Positions 8,238 through 17,722 of a stretch of DNA of 64,000 bases are shown here, piece by piece. Numbering within the stretch: the first letter of the stretch is position 1; each line of letters begins with the position of its first letter. The position numbers and the translations under genes were made by a program. Source of the stretch: Candidatus Gastranaerophilales bacterium (GTDB lineage Bacteria > Cyanobacteriota > Vampirovibrionia > Gastranaerophilales > CAJFVJ01); assembly GCA_944323485.1 (NCBI GenBank), contig CALUSR010000004.1:222234-286233 (forward strand). The letters are read 5' to 3'. The notes beneath the pieces were generated by a model, which worked only from the letters and a program-made list of their open reading frames with translations, did not search any database and had not been told where the DNA came from.

Positions 8238-9950
8238 ATGAATCTCGATACAACAATAAAAGTCGCAACAGGAGAAACTCCTGCCGATTTGGTTATAAAA
8301 AATGCAAATATAATAAATGTTTTCTCTGAAGAAGTTTATCAGGGCGATGTTGCTGTCGTGAACGGCAGAATTGCAGGTATAGGCGAAAATTATCACGGCA
8401 AGGAAGAAATTGATATCAACGGAGCGTACCTCTCTCCATCATTTATCGACGGTCATGTTCACCTTGAGAGTTCAATGCTGCTGCCGACAGAATTCACAAG
8501 AGCAGTCCTTCCATCAGGAACAACAACGGTAATTGCTGACCCGCATGAAATATCAAATGTCTTAGGGCTGCAGGGTATTAGTTTTATGAGAGAATCCACC
8601 TATGATTTGCCTCTTGATGTTTATATGATGCTGCCATCCTGTGTTCCTGCGACAGATTTAGAAACCTCAGGAGTTGACTTAAACAGTTATGATTTAGCCC
8701 TGTTGATTGACCGTCCCTGGGTTTTAGGAATTGCCGAGATGATGAATTTCCCAGGGGTTGTTAGTTGTGATAACAGTGTTTTGAGCAAAATCAAACTCGG
8801 TCTTGAAAAAGGGAAAAGAATTGACGGACATGCACCGGGATTAAGCGGAAAAAATCTTTGCGCCTATGTCGGTGCAGGCGTAACTTCTGACCATGAATGC
8901 ACAACCCCTAAAGAAGCAATGGAAAAAATGCGCCTCGGAATGTATCTTATGGTCAGAGAAGGAACTGTTGCAAAAGACTTAGATGCCTTGATACCTGTTT
9001 TAAAAGACAGAAACACAAGAAAATGCCTGTTTGTAACTGATGACAGACATCCTAACGACCTGTTTGAACATATAAACTGTATGATAAAACACTCTGTAGA
9101 AGCAGGAGTGGATCCAATCAGCGCAATACAGATGGCAACAATCAACACGGCAGAATATTTCAAAATAACAAATCTCGGAGCGATTGCCCCGGGGTATAAA
9201 GCTGATATGGTAGTTTTGCCGAATCTTAAAGACTTCAAACCTTCCATGGTTTTCAAAGAAGGAATGCTTGTCGCTAAAGACGGCAAGTTAATTCAAAATC
9301 TTGATTATGTCCATATTCCATCAGTCAGAGGGTCTGTAAACGTAAATCTTGATAAAAACGCATTTGAGATTAAAGCAAAATCAAATTCTGTGAAAACAAT
9401 AAACGTACTGCCGAATCAGCTTATTACCAAGATGTCTGTCGAACGAATAAAAATAGATGATAACAACCTCGCTCAATCAAATATCGCTGATGATGTCCTA
9501 AAAATAGCAGTCATAGAACGACACAGAGCAAGCGGCAACATAGGACTCGGCTTTGTAAAAGGCTTTGGTCTGACATGCGGGGCTATTGCATCAACCGTTG
9601 CGCACGATTCACACAATATGATTGTAATAGGAACAAATGACGAAGATATGTACTACGCAGCAAAAGAGCTCGTAAAATCTCAGGGCGGAAAAATCGTTGT
9701 CAATAACGGACAAACTCTTGCTCATCTGCCTCTTCCGATAGCAGGACTTATGTCTGATAGACCGCTTGAAGAAGTTATAGAAAAAGTCAATGAGCTGAAT
9801 ATAGCGGCAAAAGAAATCGGTTGCACAATCAATGATCCGTTTATGAGTATGGCATTTTTATCACTGTCAGTAATACCGGAGCTTAAAATCACGGATAAAG
9901 GGCTTATTGACTCAAACAAATTTGAAGTAACAGAATTATTCAATGTATGA
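8238..9950 (+). CDS. ade: Adenine deaminase
   Basis: This 570-residue amidohydrolase converts adenine to hypoxanthine and ammonia in purine salvage. The metal-binding motif DGHVHLESSM (His73, His75) follows a short N-terminal beta domain. The Ade signatures GTTTVIADPHEI, RIDGHAPGLSG, GAGVTSDHE and FVTDDRHP follow in order. The C-terminal Ade domain with RHRASGNIGLGFVKGFGL and GGLTCGAIASTVAHDSHN-type residues is intact. The length equals that of bacterial Ade proteins. The ATG follows GAGTGTAATAT, a modest ribosome site. The purine permease is divergent. A secreted EEP-type gene begins 26 nt after the stop. Confidence 0.95.
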   Translation: MNLDTTIKVATGETPADLVIKNANIINVFSEEVYQGDVAVVNGRIAGIGENYHGKEEIDINGAYLSPSFIDGHVHLESSMLLPTEFTRAVLPSGTTTVIADPHEISNVLGLQGISFMRESTYDLPLDVYMMLPSCVPATDLETSGVDLNSYDLALLIDRPWVLGIAEMMNFPGVVSCDNSVLSKIKLGLEKGKRIDGHAPGLSGKNLCAYVGAGVTSDHECTTPKEAMEKMRLGMYLMVREGTVAKDLDALIPVLKDRNTRKCLFVTDDRHPNDLFEHINCMIKHSVEAGVDPISAIQMATINTAEYFKITNLGAIAPGYKADMVVLPNLKDFKPSMVFKEGMLVAKDGKLIQNLDYVHIPSVRGSVNVNLDKNAFEIKAKSNSVKTINVLPNQLITKMSVERIKIDDNNLAQSNIADDVLKIAVIERHRASGNIGLGFVKGFGLTCGAIASTVAHDSHNMIVIGTNDEDMYYAAKELVKSQGGKIVVNNGQTLAHLPLPIAGLMSDRPLEEVIEKVNELNIAAKEIGCTINDPFMSMAFLSLSVIPELKITDKGLIDSNKFEVTELFNV

Positions 9951-9976
9951 AAGAGATATTAAAGAGGTGTATTTTT

Positions 9977-11437
9977 ATGAATAAAAAAATCTTATCAGCT
10001 ATACTCACAGCAGGAATGTTTTTTCTTGCTGCCTCATCAGCGTTTGCGCTGCCAACACTGTCTTTTGATGAATATGTAAGTTTATCAAAATCAAAAAATA
10101 CAACTGCCGACATTCAAAATAAGATAGATACTATCTTGAATACCCCTGTTGTTGATAACTCCTTTGGTTCTGAAGATGTTCTTCCTCATACAATGAAGGT
10201 TGTAAACTGGAACCTCGAAGGAGGAGCGCAGATTCATCAAGTATCGGCATTATTTTTAAACGGGGATAAAGTTATCTCTCTTGCAGACGAAAAAATTCTG
10301 AAGGACAGAGAGAAAAAAATCGCACTGCAAACTCAAATAAAAAGTTTGCAAAGACCTGATATCATATTTCTAACTGATGTCGATTGGGGGCGTCCAGAGA
10401 GCGGATACAAAAATGTTGCATATGAACTTGCTCATGCTCTCGGGTATAACTACGCATTCGGTGTGGACTTTATAGGAACAGACCCTTACACTCTCGGCGT
10501 TCAGCCTGATTATGAAGGAAAATATAACAAAGAGATAAACAAATCCCAATACAGAGGTCTATCAGGTCATGCAATCCTCTCAAAATACCCCCTCTCTAAT
10601 GTTAGAATTATCAGACTGCCTGATACTTACAACTGGTATGATGATGAAAAAGAATACGCAAAAGATATGGCGTCAATGAAGGAGAAAAATCTCCCTGTCA
10701 AACCTGAACCTACGGATGTTAAAATAGGGGGAAGAATTGCTCTGCTGGCAGATACGACCCTTCCGGGCGATGTAAAAACAACCTTGATAGCAATCGAAAC
10801 AGAAGACAGAACAAAACCAAAAAACAGAGCCATTCAGGTACAATACTTCCTTTCAAGAATTAAAGACATTTCAAATCCTGTCGTAATCGGAGCAAATCTC
10901 AACACAAACAATCAGGATACATCGCCTAATGACCCGAAGAGATTTTTCAGAAAAAATTTTGACGGGCAGAATATGATTAAAAATATATCAGCAAAATTTG
11001 TACAAAACGGAAGCATAATCTCTTCAGCAACAGGCGTATTCAACTCATCAAGAGTTAAAAACGACCCGACAAGCCCAAGTGTACCGATTTTTGCAAACAA
11101 CAAAGAAAAAGCCACATTTGATTTGTTTCAGGATTTCAGATTTGACGATAAAGAAATTTTTGAATTCAAACGTGAACGTACTATCGGAGATAACGCAAGT
11201 TATGATAATTACCTCGGAACAACAAACGAAAGAGGTTTGAAAGGATTTGTTCCGACTTATTCAAAAAAAGCGTTGATAGGCTACGATGAATACAAACTTG
11301 ACTGGTTTTTCGTAAAACCAGATGAAGTTTTATATCCTTATAATCCCAAAACGCTCGATATGTTCTCAACAGCATTCGCAAAACAAATATCTTCTCACAA
11401 TCCGATGACTATCGAGCTGCATATAAAAGAAAAATAA
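9977..11437 (+). CDS. Secreted endonuclease/exonuclease/phosphatase-fold protein with divergent active site
   Basis: The protein has 486 residues and a clear signal peptide, cut after about residue 24 (SSAFA). The EEP fold (DNase I-like) is suggested by VVNWNLEGG, FLTDVDWG, SGHAILSKYPL and the terminal SSHNPMTIEL. In active EEP enzymes the corresponding residues are usually Asn, Glu, the Asp of a GDxN motif and the Asp-His of SDH. Here the Glu is replaced by Asp, GDxN reads GANLN and SDH reads SSH. Catalysis may be altered or lost. I chose ATG at 9977 because AAAGAGGTG precedes it; an upstream start at 9947 lacks one. It is only 26 nt after ade and ends at a terminator. Role unknown; periplasmic or secreted. 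Confidence 0.72.
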   Translation: MNKKILSAILTAGMFFLAASSAFALPTLSFDEYVSLSKSKNTTADIQNKIDTILNTPVVDNSFGSEDVLPHTMKVVNWNLEGGAQIHQVSALFLNGDKVISLADEKILKDREKKIALQTQIKSLQRPDIIFLTDVDWGRPESGYKNVAYELAHALGYNYAFGVDFIGTDPYTLGVQPDYEGKYNKEINKSQYRGLSGHAILSKYPLSNVRIIRLPDTYNWYDDEKEYAKDMASMKEKNLPVKPEPTDVKIGGRIALLADTTLPGDVKTTLIAIETEDRTKPKNRAIQVQYFLSRIKDISNPVVIGANLNTNNQDTSPNDPKRFFRKNFDGQNMIKNISAKFVQNGSIISSATGVFNSSRVKNDPTSPSVPIFANNKEKATFDLFQDFRFDDKEIFEFKRERTIGDNASYDNYLGTTNERGLKGFVPTYSKKALIGYDEYKLDWFFVKPDEVLYPYNPKTLDMFSTAFAKQISSHNPMTIELHIKEK

Positions 11438-11457
11438 CAAACACTGTTTCATAAAAT

Positions 11458-11492
11458 AAAAACTGAAGAGCTTTTCTTCAGTTTTTATTTTT
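11458..11492 (+). terminator. Intrinsic terminator after the EEP-fold gene
   Basis: An 11-bp stem (AAAAACTGAAG at 11458-11468 with CTTCAGTTTTT at 11476-11486) is followed by a T-rich run. It lies 20 bp past the stop at 11437. Confidence 0.85.
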
Positions 11493-11528
11493 TATTTATA
11501 AAAAAACGCTGTGGTTTTTGACGAAAAA

Positions 11529-11915
11529 TTAACGTCTATAATAATTATTGTCTATAATATAGTTCGCTATCGAAGTTCTAAATCTGTTAATACCTCCGAA
11601 TATTTTGTTGCCTATATTCATAAGTAATTTGCCTGTTGCTTTGATACTTTTGCCTCGGGTTAAAACACCAATAATGCCGTAAGCAACACCTGCTGCAAGT
11701 CCTATCTGTTTGTTTGTGGTCCACATAGGAGATGATGGATCCGGTGTTTCGTATTTATCAAGCGTCCGATTATCAAGAGGACGTGATGGAATATACATAT
11801 CACCATAAACAGGCGTCATAAGATTTGCCCTGAATATACTGTCAGGCGTATATAACGACATAGGATTGACGTTTATTGCCTGAGCATACCTCGTATTTTT
11901 CACTCCGTTGCTCAT
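11529..11915 (-). CDS. Hypothetical protein with glycine-rich hydrophobic segment
   Basis: I do not recognise this 128-residue protein. The first 65 residues are polar and Pro/Asn/Asp-rich. A hydrophobic glycine-containing segment (IGLAAGVAYGIIGVLTRG, about residues 72-89) could insert in a membrane or be buried, and a basic amphipathic tail follows, ending NNYYRR. There is no signal peptide. An AAGG-type ribosome site precedes the ATG. It lies on the same strand as the large protease gene, separated from it by a terminator, so it is likely transcribed alone. Confidence 0.6.
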   Translation of the reverse strand: MSNGVKNTRYAQAINVNPMSLYTPDSIFRANLMTPVYGDMYIPSRPLDNRTLDKYETPDPSSPMWTTNKQIGLAAGVAYGIIGVLTRGKSIKATGKLLMNIGNKIFGGINRFRTSIANYIIDNNYYRR

Positions 11916-11959
11916 AACCTTGAAGTTAACCTTTCACTATAACCCTTATATTTATATAA

Positions 11960-11993
11960 AAACAAACTGGCATAAAAAATTGCCAGTTTGTTT
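11960..11993 (-). terminator. Intrinsic terminator of the FtsH/Clp-like gene
   Basis: A perfect 13-bp stem (11960-11972 with 11981-11993) surrounds an 8-base loop. On the minus strand it is followed by T residues. It sits just past the stop at 12019. Confidence 0.8.
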
Positions 11994-12018
11994 AAAAAAT
12001 TTATATTTTTTTATATTT

Positions 12019-15000
12019 TTATTCATCAACGGGAGGAAGACCGCCTTTTACCGGAGGATGTTCATTTTGGACGTAGTGTTTCTTTTCTTCTCTGATGGTA
12101 TCTTTATCAATCACGATACCTTTTTTAGTTTTATCAATGACCATCAAAACATCTTGTTTTAGTTTTTCTATTTCTTTTTTCTTTGACTCAGGCTGTTTTT
12201 CTACCCAATCGTAGAGTTCTTTCTGGAATTCATCGGAAGTAACTATGCAATCGCCGGTTCCTACTCTATCTTTGTATTTCTGTCCGAATTCTTCAAGAAA
12301 TCCGTCATAAGTATTTACAATCATATCAGATATAGCATTTGCATTTTTCAACATAACATCAACATCAGATTCAATCTTATCTCTCATCTTATCAGAAATA
12401 TCAAGATGTCCAGTTCTTGATGGATGAATTGAAATTCGTCCGGTTTTTGGACCCAATCCCATATATTGAACGGCCATTTTTGCAGTATTTGTTGCTTGCT
12501 GCATATCTCCAGTAATTCCCCAGCTTCCGTCCATATTGAAGAATCTCTTTTCTGCAGAGTGCCCTCCAAAATAGCAAATTAAATTGCTGAAGAGTTTTTC
12601 AAAACTATATTCATCGTTCTCAGAGTCTTTCGGATACGTAGCTCCGCCGTAGTCGCCTCTTGGGTCAAGCGTGATAAAGTTCACTTTATCAGGCACATGC
12701 CATGGTCTTTCCTGCTCTTTTGCAAGATCATACATAAACTGCAACGTCAGAGCATGACCGCCTTCATGTTTTGTCACTAGTTCTTTCCTGTGAGCAGAAT
12801 CCTTAACTGAAGAAACCCTTCCTGATGTTGTCTGCAAGAAAGCTTCCGTAAAATCAGATTTATCAATAGCGTCATGGTCTCGTTCTTTGGCGATTATATC
12901 TGCTTTATCAAGCATATATAAAATATCAACAACAGTAAAACCGCTTGTTGTTTCGGCTGCTGATTTTATTATAGAATTTTTTTCTTCCTCTGTATCACCT
13001 GCTATTTTGAAATTATTTTTCTCTGCATAATATTTTATAAGATCTTCTCTGTCTTTGACATCACGAGGAGAATATATTATTACCTGATCGAGAAATTTAT
13101 GCGGTTTCATAATGTTTTCATCGAGAAGTTCAGGCATATCTGTAGAGCCGACGACAACAATATTCAGGTCTTCATTTTTTCTGATATTTTCCATTTCTTC
13201 CAAAAGCTGAGAGAAGGCTTTTTGTTCATAAATTGATGAAATACCATAAAGAGGATTTGACCCGAAGTTATCAAAATGTTCGATAAAAATCATTGCTGAT
13301 TTATTCGGATTTGCCTCTGCCTGTGTTCTTGCACTGTTAATAATCTTTCTGATTTTTATTTCAGAGAGTCCTGCATTTTGTGACATAGCATCAATATCTT
13401 TCATTGCAAAATCACGGGCATTAATTGTTATCATAGGAATACCGGCTTCTCCTGCTATGGCTTCGGCAGTATGGCGTCTTCCACCGCCATAAGAAGAACC
13501 TGTATCAAGGAAGAAAGTCATTCCCTTTGTCCCGATTCGCTGATTTTTAATCTGATTTACTATACTTTCTGCCTCAGCTTTTGTCATAGGAGAACCAACA
13601 ATATCATCAAGCGTTTTTCCGGTATTAAAAACAACTTTGAACGGTTCATCAGAGTCCGTTGTTTTTGAGAGATGTTTTGTTTCATCGATATATGTCGCAA
13701 TATCTTCAGAAGTTATTTCATCTTTTTCAACGAAATATGACGCAACATTTTTCAGGAGCTTAAGTGTTTTCTCAGGATATATTCCGTCATCCGCACTTGA
13801 TACCTCAACTGCAAAAGTGATTGCATCCTCAGAAACTTTTTTCTTCACTGCCTTATCAATAAACTCAGGACTTTCTATCAGCACTTTTTTGGTATCTTCT
13901 GCATTCATAATAGGAAGTGATAGTTCTCCATAGTCATCTACGGCATTTTTTATGAGAGCATTCTGATTTGTTCCATAATAAAAATCTTTGTTTGAGAGAA
14001 CCAAAAACTGAACATTTGACTCTTTATCTTTATTTTCAAGCAGTTTCAAATCTTCAAGAGTAAATAATATCCGTCCTTCCATTCCTCTCAATCTCGATGA
14101 AGAAGCTCCTGCCGTCGCCCAATCGAGAACAAAAATATGTTTTTTATCTTTATCTTTTTTGGCATCCTCATATTTTTTTGTTATGAGTTCAAAAGTAGCT
14201 TTATCATTGAAGAACGTTATATCAACATTATCTTTATTCAAATTTTTGTATGTTTGCCCGGGTTTGTTTATGAGGTTTGCAAAACTGCGCAGGAGATATT
14301 TCGGAGCGTTTTCATTATCTTTATCAAACAGAACAAACATATTGCGTCCGAGATCAAAATTTTTCCACAGGTTATCAGCTTTTTCGTCATAAAAATGAAG
14401 ATGTATCTTCTCTTTTTGCGGAGCTTCATCAATCATCGCAGCCTCTTGCAGTCTGTTCACAAAAGAAAGCGTCTTTGAACGGGTAGATTTGCTTTCAGAA
14501 GACAGAAGAGAGGCAAGAAGAACAGAATCATCAATCAGTGAGATAGAAGATTGAGATGGAGTAGTTGCATCAAGTTTTTTGTTAAAGAAATAAATATCAT
14601 TTATCAAAGAAGGCGACAGTGGCGGAGTTCCAAATCTTCGACCTCTTGGATTATTTTGAGCTTGTTGTTCTATAGATTGTTTGACATTTTTGATTTCATC
14701 TTTTATTACAGGTTGTAATTTGGCTCTTCCTTCTTTTTCTTTGAAGTACGCCGGAGCGATGTATTCTTCCAAAACAGGAACTGATCCGACATTTGAGAGA
14801 GTTTCCTCATATTTTGCACCGTTGTTCAACTCATCAATATATTTATCCAAATCAAGCAAAATCGCCAGATACATATGCTCTTGAGTAACAACAGGAGCAT
14901 TTTTTGCAATACGAGTAGCAGATACAAGAATTTTCTCGGTTTTTGGAGCAAAATCTTTTTTCATTGAACGAAATCGTCTGTTTTCTTCTACACCTTTGAA

Positions 15001-15171
15001 ATTTATATCAAAATAGTTTGATGCTGATAGCGCATCAACTTTTTGTTCTGAATTTTGCAAATAATTATAATTATTTGTTAAATCTGCGTGAGCAGATTTT
15101 TTTGAATCAAACTTTTTTTGAGATTTTTTTGCGGAAATCCCGTTTAAGTTTATTGCCTCAATAATCATCAT
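12019..15171 (-). CDS. FtsH-like M41 metalloprotease with degenerate AAA module and Clp-like N-terminal half
   Basis: The 1050-residue protein has a C-terminal M41 zinc peptidase: HEGGH at about 802-806 and the later ligand-type Asp in TGDMQQAT (about 889). The AAA region before it is FtsH-like (AEAIAGEAGIPMITINARDF) but eroded. The Walker A position reads DTGSSYGGGRRHT with no GK[ST], Walker B reads IFIEHFDNFG instead of FIDEID, and the arginine-finger region RPGRFD is replaced by KPHKF. Residues about 75-120 resemble a Clp N-domain repeat, and about 340-500 a ClpC first-ATPase module, also without Walker motifs. Unlike FtsH there is no membrane segment. Residues 53-67 carry an INFKG tag in a disordered leader. 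I chose ATG 15171, 6 nt after GAG; the frame opens at TTG 15192. Confidence 0.8.
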   Translation of the reverse strand: MMIIEAINLNGISAKKSQKKFDSKKSAHADLTNNYNYLQNSEQKVDALSASNYFDINFKGVEENRRFRSMKKDFAPKTEKILVSATRIAKNAPVVTQEHMYLAILLDLDKYIDELNNGAKYEETLSNVGSVPVLEEYIAPAYFKEKEGRAKLQPVIKDEIKNVKQSIEQQAQNNPRGRRFGTPPLSPSLINDIYFFNKKLDATTPSQSSISLIDDSVLLASLLSSESKSTRSKTLSFVNRLQEAAMIDEAPQKEKIHLHFYDEKADNLWKNFDLGRNMFVLFDKDNENAPKYLLRSFANLINKPGQTYKNLNKDNVDITFFNDKATFELITKKYEDAKKDKDKKHIFVLDWATAGASSSRLRGMEGRILFTLEDLKLLENKDKESNVQFLVLSNKDFYYGTNQNALIKNAVDDYGELSLPIMNAEDTKKVLIESPEFIDKAVKKKVSEDAITFAVEVSSADDGIYPEKTLKLLKNVASYFVEKDEITSEDIATYIDETKHLSKTTDSDEPFKVVFNTGKTLDDIVGSPMTKAEAESIVNQIKNQRIGTKGMTFFLDTGSSYGGGRRHTAEAIAGEAGIPMITINARDFAMKDIDAMSQNAGLSEIKIRKIINSARTQAEANPNKSAMIFIEHFDNFGSNPLYGISSIYEQKAFSQLLEEMENIRKNEDLNIVVVGSTDMPELLDENIMKPHKFLDQVIIYSPRDVKDREDLIKYYAEKNNFKIAGDTEEEKNSIIKSAAETTSGFTVVDILYMLDKADIIAKERDHDAIDKSDFTEAFLQTTSGRVSSVKDSAHRKELVTKHEGGHALTLQFMYDLAKEQERPWHVPDKVNFITLDPRGDYGGATYPKDSENDEYSFEKLFSNLICYFGGHSAEKRFFNMDGSWGITGDMQQATNTAKMAVQYMGLGPKTGRISIHPSRTGHLDISDKMRDKIESDVDVMLKNANAISDMIVNTYDGFLEEFGQKYKDRVGTGDCIVTSDEFQKELYDWVEKQPESKKKEIEKLKQDVLMVIDKTKKGIVIDKDTIREEKKHYVQNEHPPVKGGLPPVDE

Positions 15172-15350
15172 TAACCACTCTTTTTTGTCCAATCAGATGG
15201 TTTAAGTCCATGAAGATTATTTTTTGATAGAGGTGGCAAAAATATTTACAACTCTTAAATAATAAACATAAAAAGAAATATCAATTTATATTTATGTTCT
15301 TTTTTTATATAATCATCTTAGAGATTCATGAAAATCAGGTATCACTGAAT

Positions 15351-16079
15351 ATGGCAGTAATAAACAAAATTAATATGGCAAATAATTTTCTCTCATTTAG
15401 AGGGATAACAACTACTCAAGAAAGAAAGAGTTATATCTCTCCTACTATCAGCTTGCTAAAATCACCTGAGAGAGATTTGTTCATCCCCTCAAAACGTTCT
15501 CTTTTTTCTGACCCTGAAATAAGAGACGCTGTAATTTTTGCAATACAAAAACATGACGGAAAATATAGAAAACACCCGACAAAAAAAATACCTTATGTCA
15601 CACACTGCATAAATGTAGGAGAAAAACTTCAAAAGGCAGGATTCGGAAAAGATACGGTTATTGCAGGCATATTGCATGATACCGTTGAAGATACGGATAC
15701 AACTTACAAAGAGCTTGAAGACAAATTTGGTCAAAGAGTGTCCCGTCTTGTTCAAGAAGTTTCCCATTCAAAAAAGAATGTAAGCTGGGAAGAAAAGCAG
15801 ATTTCTTATCTGAAGCACATACAACATGCCTCAATCGATGCGCAAGCTATTTCGGCTTTTGATAAAATTGATAATATGAACTCATCAATAGAATGCCTAG
15901 AAGAAGGATTAAACATTTTTGCAAATATGAAAGCCACCCCTAAAAAGCAGCTGAAAAAATGGAATAATCTGAGAAAAGTTTATGACCAAACAAATATTCC
16001 CGATGAAATAAAACAAGAATACAGAGATACTTTTGAAAAATTGTGTGTGTTAACTGCGCAAAATCATTTTCTTTACTAA
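15351..16079 (+). CDS. HD-domain hydrolase, small alarmone hydrolase-like (SpoT HD type), tagged N-terminus
   Basis: This 242-residue protein contains the RelA/SpoT-type HD domain: His85 in YVTHCINV, His109-Asp110 in GILHDTVEDT, and Asp171 in AFDKIDNMNS, which replaces the usual LADRLHN. No synthetase, TGS or ACT domain follows, so it matches single-domain alarmone hydrolases (Mesh1-like) that remove the 3' pyrophosphate of (p)ppGpp; activity is inferred. The first 50 residues are extra and contain NNFLSFRG, the shared tag. I chose ATG 15351 with an upstream CAGGT; the frame opens earlier at 15294 without a ribosome site. A SulP transporter gene begins 59 nt downstream. Confidence 0.75.
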   Translation: MAVINKINMANNFLSFRGITTTQERKSYISPTISLLKSPERDLFIPSKRSLFSDPEIRDAVIFAIQKHDGKYRKHPTKKIPYVTHCINVGEKLQKAGFGKDTVIAGILHDTVEDTDTTYKELEDKFGQRVSRLVQEVSHSKKNVSWEEKQISYLKHIQHASIDAQAISAFDKIDNMNSSIECLEEGLNIFANMKATPKKQLKKWNNLRKVYDQTNIPDEIKQEYRDTFEKLCVLTAQNHFLY

Positions 16080-16138
16080 AATGCATAAATATCAGATTTA
16101 GGCTATAATTAACACTATCAGCCAATCTGAGAGGTATT

Positions 16139-17722
16139 ATGAAAAAAGAACAGACAAAAAGCCTGAGAGGAAACATATTCGGAGGAATAACCGCAGGCGT
16201 AATTGCTCTTCCTCTTGCTCTTGCCTTCGGTGAAGCAAGCGGTTTAGGTGCAACGGCAGGTTTATACGGGGCAATCATTGTCGGATTGTTTGCAACAATT
16301 TTCGGAGGCACACAAACTCAAATTTCAGGGCCCACAGGACCAATGACTGTTGTTGTGGCATCAATTGTTGCAACACACCCGGGGAATTTCAGGTTAATAT
16401 TCTGGACTATATTTTTAGGCGGTTTGTTTCAAATTTTGCTTGGAATAAGTAAAATAGGCAAACTCATCAACTATGTGCCATATCCTGTTATATCAGGTTT
16501 TATGAGCGGGATAGGCATGATTATAATCATTTTGCAGACAGGTCCTCTGCTTGGTCTTGAGTCGCATGGGACGCCTGTTCTTGCTTTTAAAGACTTCGTA
16601 AAATCTTATCATAATCTGGATATTCAAAGCGTAATATTAGGAATTTTAACCATTTTGACGGTATTTTTCACTCCAAAGAAAATAGCACAGAAAGTACCTC
16701 CAGCACTTCTTGCTTTGATATTTATCAGCATTATCGGAATTATTTTTGAATTTGATGTGAAGACAATCGGCGAAATTCCTTCATCATTTCCTGAATTTCA
16801 ACTCGGAAAAATACCTGTTGAAACGCTTTTTGCTCTAATACCAACAGCATTCACGCTTGCTTTGCTTGGTTCTGTCGATTCTCTTCTTACATCGCTTGTT
16901 GCCGATTCGATTACAAAAACAAAACATAACTCAAACAAAGAGCTTATAGGACAGGGCATTGGAAATCTTATTTCCGGATGTTTCGGCGGATTGCCCGGTG
17001 CAGGAGCAACAATGAGAACCGTTATAAATATTAAATCAGGAGGCACAACGAGAGTATCAGGCGTTGTCCACTCTATACTTTTAATATCGGTTATAATATT
17101 CCTCGCACCGTTTGCATCAAAAATACCGTTGGCTGTATTATCAGGAATTTTGATTAAGGTAGGATTTGACATCATAGACTACAAATTCCTAAAGCTCATA
17201 AAATACATGCCCAAATATGATTTGCTTGTTATGTGTATCGTATTTTTTATTACTGTCTTCTACGATCTGATTCTTGCAGTCGGGGTAGGAATAATTCTTG
17301 CCTCACTGTTGTTTGCCGCTAAAGTAGCCTCTCAGATGAATATAGATATAAAAGATGTCGAGCACTTTGAACAGGAAGAATGTCAGGACAAAATAAAAAT
17401 TCTGCATATAGACGGTATTTTCTTCTTTGGCTCTGCCTCCCACATTATTGCAAAAGCAGAAGAGCTGCTTGGTGTTGAATGTCTTATTGTTGACTGCAAA
17501 AATATCAAAACAATGGACGTTTCAGCTATTTTTGCCCTTGAAGATATAATATCAAGACTTCATGATGTAAAAGCAGAAGTTATACTGATTTTGAATAACA
17601 GGTCTTTAGCTGTTAATCTTTTGAAACTCGGACTCTCAAAATTCATAACAAAAAAAGACATAGTCTACGACTACGAAAATGCACTAAAGAAAGCATCAGA
17701 GCGCACAAACAGTTGTTCATAA
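16139..17722 (+). CDS. SulP/SLC26-family anion transporter with STAS domain
   Basis: The 527-residue inner-membrane protein starts with the SulP pattern NIFGGITAGVIALPLALAFGEASG and continues with GTQTQISGPTGPMTVVVA. It then shows the usual set of membrane helices and a cytoplasmic STAS domain from about residue 430 (KILHIDGIFFFGSASHI, DCKNIKTMDVSAIFALED). Relatives carry sulfate, bicarbonate, chloride or dicarboxylates; the substrate here is unknown. The ATG follows GAGAGG at good spacing. A terminator follows 1 nt past the stop. The family call is firm. Confidence 0.92.
   Translation: MKKEQTKSLRGNIFGGITAGVIALPLALAFGEASGLGATAGLYGAIIVGLFATIFGGTQTQISGPTGPMTVVVASIVATHPGNFRLIFWTIFLGGLFQILLGISKIGKLINYVPYPVISGFMSGIGMIIIILQTGPLLGLESHGTPVLAFKDFVKSYHNLDIQSVILGILTILTVFFTPKKIAQKVPPALLALIFISIIGIIFEFDVKTIGEIPSSFPEFQLGKIPVETLFALIPTAFTLALLGSVDSLLTSLVADSITKTKHNSNKELIGQGIGNLISGCFGGLPGAGATMRTVINIKSGGTTRVSGVVHSILLISVIIFLAPFASKIPLAVLSGILIKVGFDIIDYKFLKLIKYMPKYDLLVMCIVFFITVFYDLILAVGVGIILASLLFAAKVASQMNIDIKDVEHFEQEECQDKIKILHIDGIFFFGSASHIIAKAEELLGVECLIVDCKNIKTMDVSAIFALEDIISRLHDVKAEVILILNNRSLAVNLLKLGLSKFITKKDIVYDYENALKKASERTNSCS

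Noticed and set aside
7981..8268. N-terminal extension of the purine permease to 529 residues
   Set aside because: It has no ribosome site, overlaps the dispersed repeat and the adenine deaminase start, and the permease family begins at the ATG at 7980.
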